From positions 21,472,867-21,536,866 of the forward strand of contig NC_092525.1 in the NCBI RefSeq assembly GCF_037038585.1: a DNA stretch of 64,000 nt, given 5' to 3'. Each line of letters begins with the position of its first letter. The first letter of the stretch is position 1. The position numbers and the translations under genes were made by a program. The notes under the pieces are model-generated. The model worked only from the letters and a program-made list of their open reading frames with translations. It did not search any database and was not told the origin of the DNA. Positions 55,190 through 64,000 of the stretch are shown piece after piece. Source of the stretch: Patagioenas fasciata. Its lineage: Eukaryota > Chordata > Aves > Columbiformes > Columbidae.

Positions 55190-55739
55190 TCCCTTCATCC
55201 AGTTCTGCAAAAAAAACCCAAACCATAGACAGGTGAAGAATAGCCACAGAGAAAAACACTACACAGCCCCCCAGACCCTGGCAACCCTCAATGCCCCGAG
55301 CACAGTGAAATAACCCTCAGTGCAAGGAATTGCAGGCTGCACGGAGCAGGGGTGTGTGCTGTCTGCCATCAAACCACCAACACCACTCATGTGGTGACTG
55401 AACCCAGGCTGGGGGGCAGTGGCCAGGACTGGACGCTCATCGCACCTGGGCAAGTGGGAGCGGGTCTGGGTGCTGTGCGGGAGGTGAACCCCACAGCTGG
55501 GCCCGGCTCTGGGGCAGGCGCGGGGAGGAGGAGGGTAAATGGCTGACTGCAGCAGGGCAGGGCAGCCTGCTGGGGAATCCCCCCCGGGAGAGTGGGCAGG
55601 CTCCTGGTGCCCCTTTCCCAGCCCAGCCGGTGCCGGGGGGCTCTGGTCTGTGAGTGGGGGTCGTGGGGAGGAGCTAGAGGGCGCAAACCCACCCATGGCG
55701 GGATCTGAGGAGGGATGGGGTCGTGTCAGCTCCTGCCCT

Positions 55740-55922
55740 GAGGGATTGGGGGCTCAGGTCCTGCGGGGCATGAGGGGATCGGGCCCTGCCCGGAGTGGGG
55801 AAGGGGGTGCTGAAGGGATCGGGCGCTGCCCGGGGGAGAGGGGCGCGAGGGGATCGGGCCCTTTCCGGGGTGGGGGTCTGTGAAGGGATCGGGTCCTGCC
55901 CGGGGTGAGTGTGCCGGGGCCG
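55740..55922. repeat. GC-rich minisatellite in the LRRC42 5' region
   Basis: Four to five imperfect tandem units of 35-40 bp, each starting GGGATCGGG(C/T)CCTGCCCGG or close to it. Clear unit starts are at about 55775, 55815, 55850 and 55885; a more diverged unit precedes them. It lies in the first intron of LRRC42, next to its promoter, and explains the long overlapping open frames here. Confidence 0.8.
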
Positions 55923-55989
55923 GGCACAGCCCCGAGGGGCACAAGGAGAAAGGTCCCCGCACTGCCGGGCCGGGAGGTTTGGGGCAGGG

Positions 55990-56680
55990 AGGCGAGCGAC
56001 CCCCGTCCCGCTCCCCGCCGGCTCGGCCCTCACCTACCTGCCCCGGGAGGGGCCGCACCGATGCGCCGTCAGCCGCACCGCGGCTCCGAGCTCCCGCCGC
56101 CCATCCCGGAGCGCTCGCGGGCGGAGCCGCGCCGGGGGCGGACGGCGCGGGGCACGCCGGGAGCGGGGCTGAAGGTGGTGGGTGCGGCGGGAAACCGTCC
56201 ACCTACCTCAGCGCTTGTGTGGGGCGACCTCACCGCTCTCAAACCTCCCACCTCCGCGGCGGCAGCCGCACCGCCACCCCTCCGCGCGGGGCCCCGGGTG
56301 TGAGGCTCCCGGGAGGCCACGGCACCGGCGGGGAGCCGGGAAAGGGGGCGCCGCGGCTGTGAGGGGCTATGGCTGCTCCGCACTTGTGAGGCTCTTAGTG
56401 TGAAGCGACGGGTCCCGCAGGAGCCCGCGAAGCACCGCGCAGCTCCCGCCGGCGGAAGGGCGGGCGCTGGGCCGTTGCCTGGTAGTGGCGGGGCCGGCTT
56501 TGCCCTCCCCGGTGCTCCGGGATGAGGGCAACCGACTGGTGCCTGAGCTCGGCGGGAGCTGCCCTGGTCCTGGCCACCTCCAGCGACGAGCACCACCCCG
56601 CCGAGAACATGGCGGACGGGTGAGGGGGCGCTGAGGGGCCGTGAGGGGACGCGGGTCCGGGCGGGAAGCGGCTCCTCCGG
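55990..56680. promoter_or_regulatory. CpG-island bidirectional promoter, LRRC42 / HSPB11
   Basis: Very CpG-rich DNA between the LRRC42 non-coding first exon (minus) and the HSPB11 first exon (plus). Several GC boxes (GGGGCGG, GGGCGGG-like) are present and there is no TATA box. Two minus-strand donors (GAG|GTAGGT near 56212 and CAG|GTAGGT at 56038/56037) suggest alternative LRRC42 leader exons. A short upstream frame of six codons begins at the ATG near 56370 on the plus strand. Confidence 0.75.
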
Positions 56681-59006
56681 GGCGGGCGATCTCCCTAGAG
56701 ATCCTGCCCGGGGCTGCCGGCACCGGAGCCTCTCACCGCCAGGCTGTGTGTTTCGCTTACCCGCTCGTGTTGGCACATAATTTAACTTCTTTTTTGAAGG
56801 ACCCCCGCCCGCCATTCGTGAGCTTTTTTGTGGTACAGAGCCTGAACGTGGAGGTATTAATACCTCCAGAGAGCTTCATCATTGTCATACTGGTGTTTGC
56901 TCAAAATACCCCAAATAAAAAATGCTTCTGCAGGTTTGGTTGTAGCTGGAAAGCCACAGGTGGGGGGGTTTGTCCTGTTCTCTCCACAGAAGTTCAGAAA
57001 CGTTCTGGACGACGACGGGCATGTTTCCACAAGAATTCATTATTGGTTTTCCCAAATGTGTAAAAATCAGCAAAATCACAATCCAGTGTTACTTGGGTAA
57101 GACTTGATGCATTGCAGTAGGTAATACGTGCTACGTTAAAATGTGTGTCTGTGCCTGTGTGTAAACTCTTCAGTGTTGTATTCTGTAAGTAGCCACTTTT
57201 AACAGATTCATAAAGATTTAACTCCACAAAGCAATTGTCCTTGAAGTCCAAAGTTTTTCATAAATCAGGAAAAGATGGAGAATCTACCTTACCTGCACTT
57301 ATTTTGTTCTTACAACATCTTGCATTGAGCTTATAATTAACTCTTCTGTTGCATAGTGATGGCTGTTGTAGTTTAATGGACAGGACTACTTTTTAACTAT
57401 TTATTTTGAATATTGATTATTATAATTTCTTAGAACAGTCTTAGTCTTTTTAAAATAATGTGAAGGAAAATGTGAGTTCTAAACCAGAAAGGACTGTTAC
57501 AAGGTCAGAGCATGGAGACAGGAGCTTGACCATTGGCAGGGTTACAGAAAAGACACAAAAATCTATTGTTTGTTCAACTTCGACCACAAGGATGGTGGTT
57601 GTATTACAGTCCTGCCCCATAAGAATGGATTAGTTGATGCTTTTGAAGTGCTTTGTAGCTGAAAAGTGATGGAATAAATATCAATAAAGAATCAGAACTT
57701 GTTGATATTTTAAATGTGTCTATATTTTAGTGCGGACCTTAAGGATTGAAAGAAGCGTATCTAAAGACCCTGTAGGTTTTGAGCAGTGCATTGAAAAAGG
57801 TAAGAGTCTGAACCTGAAGCAGTGGGGATTTTGTGGGAATAATGATCTTTTTCTGTTAAACCCATGTCTATTTGTTGAGTAGTCAAGTGTGGCTTGATGA
57901 TTATTTTATTATTTATTAATGTAATAGTCACATTTAAATGACGTTTATGAACTCTGCTGGTCTCTGGAGCAGTTTGGAGATGTAAAATGCTGTGTAAGGG
58001 CTAAAAGCACTGCTTGTGCACTCACTTTTATATTCCAAAAATTAAAACCAGACTTACATAGTATAATAGAGTGACATTTCCTGGATTGTTTGGTTTTTGT
58101 TGTTGTTTGTTTGTTTGTTTTTAATGCCTCTTGAGTGACATTTTATGAAATAGTGTAATGAATAGGATATATATATATGCACCCACTAGGATGTTGCAAA
58201 CAGTATTTGTTCTCTTAAATCACCTTGTAAAAAATATAAGAACAATTTCTGTATATGATGTAAGTTTATGGTCCCTAAGGTTTCTTGAGCTCTGATGTCC
58301 AGTGAATACTTTTCACAGCATTGCATATTATTATTCATTATTTGCTTTAACCTGTGTTTTCTAGATTTGCAACACACAGAAGGGCAGCTTCAAATGGAAG
58401 AATTTCCAGTGAGTATTTCCAGTGTACAAAAGTAGTGCTTGATGGGACAGGATGTCTAAACTAACTGGGGAGAAACTTCTGAAAACCAAAACATGCCATT
58501 ACTTACAATTGCTGTTCAGCTGGTGTTAGATGTAGGAATTTGTAGATCATGGTATGAAATTACACATCCTGACTGCACCTTTGTAGATTATGGTATGAAA
58601 TTGCACCTGTGTACTGCTCTGAACTATGCGAAATAGCTCTTTTCAGAAGTGTGGCAATCTTTCTTCTCTCTGTTGTTGCCTTTAAGACTGCAGTATTCGG
58701 GAGGAATGGGACTTTTTTGAATTGTTGTCATCTAAAGAAGCTCTGAGGCTGGCTAGATGTATTAAAAGAGCTTGATTTTTTCACAGTTTGGAAACAGATA
58801 CAAATATCTAGATCCTTCTGTCTAACAAACGTCTGCAGATGTTGTATGATAGTTATGTTACTACAGAGAATGCAATAACTTTCTTTTTTCTTCCACAGCT
58901 TCCTGATTTCCAAGCCACTTACTTGCGTTTCATCATCAAATCTGCCTTTGATCATTTTGTGTCAGTGTACAGGGTGATGGCAGAGGGCACACCAGAAAAC
59001 ACTTAA
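56522..59006 (+). CDS. HSPB11: HSPB11 / IFT25, intraflagellar transport complex B subunit
   Basis: Five exons: 56522-56619, 56990-57096, 57731-57799, 58365-58408 and 58899-59006. They give 141 codons plus TAA (human 144). The start MRATDWCLSSAGAALVLATS aligns with human MRKIDLCLSSEGSEVILATS. The conserved core SSETFWTTTGMFPQEFIIGF and the end LRFIIKSAFDHFVSVYRV are those of the galactose-binding (discoidin/DOC-like) jelly-roll fold. Despite its name it is not a small heat-shock protein. It pairs with IFT27 at the periphery of IFT-B and is needed for ciliary export of Hedgehog and BBSome cargo. All junctions are GT-AG and in phase. It starts from the CpG island shared with LRRC42. Confidence 0.95.
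58088..58122. repeat. GTTT simple repeat
   Basis: GTTT/TTG units in HSPB11 intron 3, followed by a short AT run (58166-58178). Microsatellite-like; no other signal. Confidence 0.8.
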
Positions 59007-59084
59007 GTCCAGCTTAAATTTGTACTTCAAATTTTTTTATAAAGAAGTTATATTTTGACATCTGTGGCACAGAGAATATTTATT

Positions 59085-59103
59085 ATTAAAACCTTGCATT
59101 AAA
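59085..59103 (+). terminator. HSPB11: HSPB11 polyadenylation signal candidates
   Basis: Two ATTAAA hexamers within 20 bp, about 80 bp after the HSPB11 stop. No AATAAA is closer. Confidence 0.5.
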
Positions 59104-59539
59104 GTGGTTTATGAAGGTACGGATGTAGTATGTATTCCTCACCAGTTTAATGTATGTAATGCAGTACTCTTGTTAATTGTAGTAACAGCTTCCTAGTTTT
59201 ATAACCTAGACTGTTGCTGTAGAACACTTGAACATATCTGAGTCCATTTAAATTAGTATGTTTATATCAGGCTTTCTTAATATATGAATTAAAACTCTAT
59301 TTCCTGTAAAATGTTTCCCTTGCACTCTGAGTTAAATAGAAAAAAAAAATGTGGAATACTTCAATGGGAGGTCATCCTACTGTCAAATAAGTCCTTCAAA
59401 AGTTCTTAAATTGGTAACTTTCTTACCAACTCAAACTGTTCAGGATTAATAGGGTTAATATAAACGTCTACTAATGCTTAGAAGTGACTGGGGTGGGAAG
59501 GGAAATAATCTGAAGCCATATGAAGTGGTCTGATAGATT

Positions 59540-59545
59540 TTTAAT
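59540..59545 (-). terminator. DIO1: DIO1 polyadenylation signal candidate
   Basis: ATTAAA on the minus strand about 40 nt past the SECIS candidate. It is tentative; nothing stronger is seen before the HSPB11 3' end. Confidence 0.35.
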
Positions 59546-59574
59546 AATTTCAGATCAGTCTCTTGTTTCTATAA

Positions 59575-59637
59575 ATATTTTCTACCATCAGGTCACAGCT
59601 GCCTGTGCTTTATGCCATGACCATCATAACAAATACC
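59575..59637 (-). promoter_or_regulatory. DIO1: Candidate SECIS element in the DIO1 3' UTR
   Basis: On the minus strand, 444 nt beyond the DIO1 stop, the RNA reads AUGAU, then GGUCAUGGC, a loop containing AUAAAGC, then GCUGUGACC, then UGAU. The two nine-base arms pair fully (two wobbles). The AUGA/UGAU halves sit at the base of the helix as the non-Watson-Crick quartet, and unpaired A residues lie in the apical part. Flanking UAUUU and AAAUA can form helix I. This is the required order of a SECIS, and the DIO1 UGA needs one. Core 59587-59627. Confidence 0.75.
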
Positions 59638-60070
59638 AATAGAAACAAATGCTGATAGAGCTTGTGTTCTTCAGAAGCCTTCTGTAGTCAGTGAAAGGGA
59701 ACATTTAGGAAAATTGTATGTATACAAGAGAATCTTAGTCATGCGAAATAGTTTGTTTTGCGTGCCAGTTGACTTTTGCAAATGTCACCACTCCTGAAGT
59801 TTATCTTGCCCAAACATTGGTATCCAGTCCTGGCAGTAAGATACTACAATACAGTAGTTGGGGTTGTAGTGATGAGACTTGAAAACCTCTAGACAAACAT
59901 ATGATGAACCACATTACAGATGTGCTTTAGATGCTAATACTACACTCTTCTTGTTGTCTCTGTTGTTATTTTTAAATTCTTTTTTTTTTTTTTTCTTCTT
60001 ACGTGGATGAAAACCTATTTATTTAGCTTCTTGATTGAGATAGTCTTTATTCCAAAGTCCTCTTCTTTTT

Positions 60071-63000
60071 CTATTTCATTTTTTCCAGGATGGCACGTAT
60101 TTCCTGGGGGTGGTAATTCCAAGGTCCCGCTCCTCCCTGCAAAGGCAATAAAATAATGGAGCCATGTTCAAATACCCAGAGCAGAAGCCCTGCAGAGCAC
60201 AGCAGTTGCCTCAGGACTGTGGACAGGGGTGCTTGGGCCTCATGTGAGAGATGCTGCATGCACAGGTTACACCTGCTGTGTAACAGGGACAGGGCCAAGG
60301 TCCGGACCCTGGAGCTGGGAAGCGTTCCTGGATCTCCCAGCTTACATGTACCTAGGGTTTCCTCATGAGCCAAAAGATAAATATTTGAGCAAGACTGAGG
60401 TGTACATCAAATATGTACATTAAAAGGGCCCAGACAGGTTTTGCTGCCAGTGCTTGTCTTGCAGTTACAGTGAATTGTGAATTTTTTAGCTCTGAAACAG
60501 AATGAAATACTGGCTGTTGAATGTAAAGCATTCTCAAATTACTTTGAAATTTAAAAATCTCATTATTATAGTTGGTCTTTTTTTTTACCTTATAGATGAC
60601 CTTCCCTCCTTGAAGTAGATACAGTCGTTCTGGCATTGCGGCGTATTTTGAGCTGCTAAGATTTTCCATAGTGTCTAAAACCACTGGACATAAAGGATTT
60701 TTTTTCTGAAGAAGTTGTGCTGCAATTTTTCGATCTTCGAGGCTTCTGTGATTTTTAATAACAACATTGTTTTTAAAAGCCCATCCATCTAAAACAAATG
60801 AGAAAGGGATTTAGCAAGCACGTATTAAGTAGGTGTTAAGGGTGGGGATGTACTGTGTGTCATATCCCAAAATTGGGTTAAAAGAACAATGCGATTTACT
60901 CCCAGCACTTAAACTTACCATGAAACAAAAGCTGCTCCCTTAGAGTTTGAGAGCACCACAGCTTTTAAAATAAATGGACCCAAGATTTTTCTTTAATTTG
61001 GGAAAACTGGGATAAAATTGGTGCCACTGTGTTACTTAAGAGTCCAGTGTAGATAAAAGAGGGGGTACAGTTTATATTTTTCAAATTAGAGTCTGCAGGC
61101 TGTTCTTGAGACATGATAAAAATTATTTTTATTAATTATACTTTTTTTTTTAAATATATAACATGCTGGCATCACACACTTAACCTTTGTTCTATGAAAT
61201 GCCTTTTTTTTGTTTCCTTTCCAAAAGGAGCTGTGCTAACACTGAGAGGAAGTTTAGTAAAGATACACCTCTGTGCTTCACTTCACTGAGTTGAGTGTCT
61301 CTTCAGCAGGAGCACCTTGGTGTAAAGTCAGCTGTGTGAGTAAAATCTTTGGCTTAATAGGAACACAAACCAGTGTCTAGATTTGGTATTGCCCCTTTTG
61401 ATTTGAGGGAGTTTTCTTTCCCATTTGCAGCTCACTCCTTTCTTAACATCTTTTCCTTACAGGAATGATACAGGTCTGAAGTTTCAGTAGGCATCACTCT
61501 GATGTTTGTACTGTACCTACTGCGTGAGCTTCTTCAATGTAGACGATAAGGAAATCTGCTATAGGGCTGAAATCTTTGATGAGCTTGTTGAACTCATCAA
61601 ATTTTAACATAAATGAAGGTCAGGTGCAACTTCCAAAATTCAGGATTAAGGGTCGGTTATCTGGGAAAAAAAAGGAGACAGTTTGTAGTTAAATCAGTGG
61701 AAAGAAGGACAGAATCAGATCAATGCACTGAACTGTTTCCTTGGCAGCAGTGGGCAAGTCACTTAACCCACAACTTTTTGGACATTAAAATCAGTAGCAG
61801 AACATCTACATCTATGCAAAACAGGCACGAAAATGCTTTTTTCCCCCCTAGCCTGGCTCTGACCTGAGCTGGATCCAGCAGTGAGCTGAACCCAGTGGGA
61901 CCCCTTCCTCTGGAAAGCCCTGTAAAGGCAGTCACTTCTCGTGTCCTCATCACGACAGCAAATTCTCAAGTTACCAACATTTTGGGATGGGGAGCTGATC
62001 TAAAATGGATATATAGCATGTCAGACCTCACAGCCTCCCCAAGATACTTATTACAAAGGAACTCAAAAAGCACTAAACATGATAATCTGCAAGGTTTTTT
62101 TCCCAGGACAGTGGTTCAGAGTTGTCTTAATACTGTTTGGTGAACCTATTGGACTTCATTTTTTTCAGCGGTGTTCGTTTGAGCTGAGCTGAGTAGAAGC
62201 TGCAGACTTTTCAGTCATGCATTGCAGGCTTTCATGCTTTCCATGTATTTCTGCCATTTCTTGTCCAAACAGAACACTTGTTATATATTATTATTGATTA
62301 AACTGATGTTACAGAAGCCACTGGCAAAAAGTATTTATACAGTTCCTTACAAATTAACAGAGTACGTGCCCACAAGTGTTAGCATCTGTTTGCAAGCCCT
62401 CAATTAAAGAGAATCTGCACGATTTTTAAGCATGTCTGTGGCCATGCTAAATTATCTGAAATCTGTTCAAGATCTTCCTTCTGGCTGGGCTTATCTTCAA
62501 AAACTGCTGCTAACATAGATCCACATCCTAAAGAATCTAATGAAGGGGGTATGTTCTTTCAGATACTGTGTATCTCTTTTCCAAATGTCCATCCTATTTT
62601 CTACATAAATATGTATATATCTATATATAATTAGAAAAGCGGAGTTAGAGAAGGATGTAATGCTTCCCATGGGGATTGAGACTGCAGCTTAATGATTAAT
62701 TCCACGGTCTACGGAGATCTCAGTGGGAGGCAGCAGACAAAGTACAAAACAAATTCTATTTTTTCTGCTTTATTTCCAGCCACTTTGAATCTGGAAAAAA
62801 CCCACCGTGTGTTTTCTGGGCTTTAGGCTGGTGAAGGGAGCTGGTGTGGGACTTTGTGTACGTACAGGGAATGACAGCCAACAGTTGTGAGTCACTGCAC
62901 GCTGTTCTGATTCTGGGTCTTCTCTCCCTAAAATAAATTATCTTGCCTTTCAGTGAAGAGGTATTTCCAGGTGGAGCCAGCTTTTGCAAGAGGTTCCTGA

Positions 63001-63540
63001 ACTTAGTGGCATGAAGGGGTGTTGTAGCCAGGATTATAAATACAGCTTGTTTTTGAAAATCCTGAAGTTTTTCCATCAAGTGAACACTGATAGCCTGGCC
63101 TGCCATGTTGTGCACTCTCACACCAGCTGCCTGTCCCTGTGCCCTCAGCAGCCTCTTCTCGTTTATCCTCTTGCCAAAGCCAACCCAGCTGCACGGTGGA
63201 TTTACTGACCTTGCATGAAATCAGAGAGGTATCTAGCTTCTCCATTGAGAGTCATCACTGGTGTGTTGGGAGCAGGATGTCCTTCGTAGGCTTCGTCCTC
63301 CAGCCTCTTCCACTTCACCTTCAGCACGAAGAGCAGATACTTGAAGCTGAAAAAAGTCGGACCCCAGTTTTCGTAGCTAAACTTTGGATTCTCATTCATT
63401 CTGCTCTTTTCGCCTAGTTTTAGGATGTATCTTTTCATGGCCTTAGGGAACAGGATCATCAGCGTTTTGCCAATGATGGTGCTTGTAGTTACATGCAGAA
63501 GAATCAGGAATTTTTGTAGGAAAACCCTGACTCTGAACAT
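60071..63540 (-). CDS. DIO1: DIO1, type I iodothyronine deiodinase (selenoprotein)
   Basis: Four coding exons on the minus strand: 63540-63210, 61660-61517, 60788-60589 and 60136-60071 (stop TAG). They give 246 codons with an in-frame TGA at 61622-61620 read as selenocysteine (residue 124). The N-terminus has a membrane segment (about 12-32, [20 protein letters not shown]), then [21 protein letters not shown]. The active site is NFGSCTUPSFM in a thioredoxin-like fold. [14 protein letters not shown] is the conserved histidine-containing insertion, and [18 protein letters not shown] ends the protein. The enzyme removes iodine from T4 and reverse T3 in liver, kidney and thyroid membranes. A gene finder would split it at the TGA. 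Transcript orientation converges with HSPB11, and a SECIS candidate lies in the 3' UTR. Confidence 0.97.
61620..61622 (-). other. DIO1: Selenocysteine UGA codon of DIO1
   Basis: The codon between ACC (Thr) and CCT (Pro) in the motif SCTUPS. It is in frame with conserved sequence on both sides and at the position of the catalytic selenocysteine of all deiodinases, so it is recoded and not a nonsense change. Confidence 0.97.
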
Positions 63541-64000
63541 TGCGGTGGAGGAGGTCTGAGCGCTTCTGACGGGAACGCAGAGCGGCGGCAGGGGCAAAGG
63601 TAGAGAGTGAGGGGGAGGAAAAATGTCCACGTGTTTGAGCAAATTCCTGCTTGTCTCGTGCACTATCACCTTTCTGTGAACTTCAGCATCTGCGAGAGCA
63701 AGGACCCTGCCAGCTGTGCTACCTCTACCCGCACCGAAGGTGTTAATTACAGTGACCGTAGATTTTCAGTGCTAACTGCACAGCTACAAGGCTTATTCAC
63801 AAATATGTGGTGTATTTTACTAATGGAAGGAGCTGAATTGGCATATTTTCCCTGAGCCATAGACTAAAAGGTAAGAACTACATTAGCGGTACCCGAGGGT
63901 CTGATCCTGCACACACAGGGCTCAGGGCTGCACGTTTTCGTACAAAACTGTTGGCGTTGACACTGGACCTTTGGATTGATGCAGCCATTTGCATTGTGTG
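63541..64000. other. DIO1 5' UTR, promoter side and flanking DNA
   Basis: The DIO1 leader and start site must lie here or further right. There is a purine-rich GAGAGTGAGGGGGAGGAAAA stretch at about 63602-63621. No CpG island and no clear TATA box. No other gene was recognised. Confidence 0.4.

Noticed and set aside
55259-56815. Many long proline/arginine/glycine-rich frames on both strands near the LRRC42/HSPB11 promoter.
   Set aside because: They are explained by high GC content and the minisatellite, which remove stop codons.

Overview
This is bird chromosomal DNA, probably from a microchromosome or small macrochromosome. Evidence for a bird is the repeat content: CR1 LINE 3' ends with the usual avian tail are the main interspersed repeat and mammalian SINEs are absent. 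The protein sequences are vertebrate orthologues with compact introns. Gene order and orientation match, as I recall it, the human 1p32.3 block read backwards: CYB5RL, CDCP2, TCEANC2, TMEM59, LDLRAD1, LRRC42, HSPB11, DIO1. The species cannot be told from the sequence.

Layout. 0-0.6 kb: last coding exon of CYB5RL (+). 0.6-5.5 kb: non-coding, with an isolated CpG island at 2.39-2.65 kb. 5.5-12.6 kb: CDCP2 (+), three CUB domains, a lone ZP-N-like module and a C-terminal hydrophobic segment, with CR1 copies in intron 4 and immediately after the stop. 12.6-22.6 kb: intergenic, with a CR1 copy and a 121-bp palindromic hAT-type element. 23.7-28.9 kb: TCEANC2 (-), 208 aa, four coding exons. 28.9-29.14 kb: a 228-bp head-to-head promoter shared with TMEM59. 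29.1-37.6 kb: TMEM59 (+), 324 aa, eight exons, with a probable solo LTR in intron 1. 37.7-41.5 kb: intergenic, one CR1. 41.5-45.8 kb: LDLRAD1 (+), 206 aa, six coding exons including a 21-nt first coding exon. 45.8-49.8 kb: intergenic. 49.8-56.2 kb: LRRC42 (-), 422 aa. 56.2-56.5 kb: CpG-rich head-to-head promoter with HSPB11. 56.5-59.1 kb: HSPB11/IFT25 (+), 141 aa. 59.5-63.5 kb: DIO1 (-), 246-aa selenoprotein with an in-frame UGA and a candidate SECIS element in its 3' UTR.

The neighbours do not form one pathway. They are a conserved syntenic block with two divergent pairs (TCEANC2/TMEM59 and LRRC42/HSPB11) and three convergent pairs (CDCP2/TCEANC2, LDLRAD1/LRRC42, HSPB11/DIO1). All exon joins given below were checked by hand for splice dinucleotides, reading phase and total length. 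No wholly new gene system was found. The more notable observations are the CDCP2 domain layout, a probable GC-AG intron in TCEANC2, the promoter motifs between TCEANC2 and TMEM59, the hAT-type palindrome with its target-site duplication, and the SECIS candidate.
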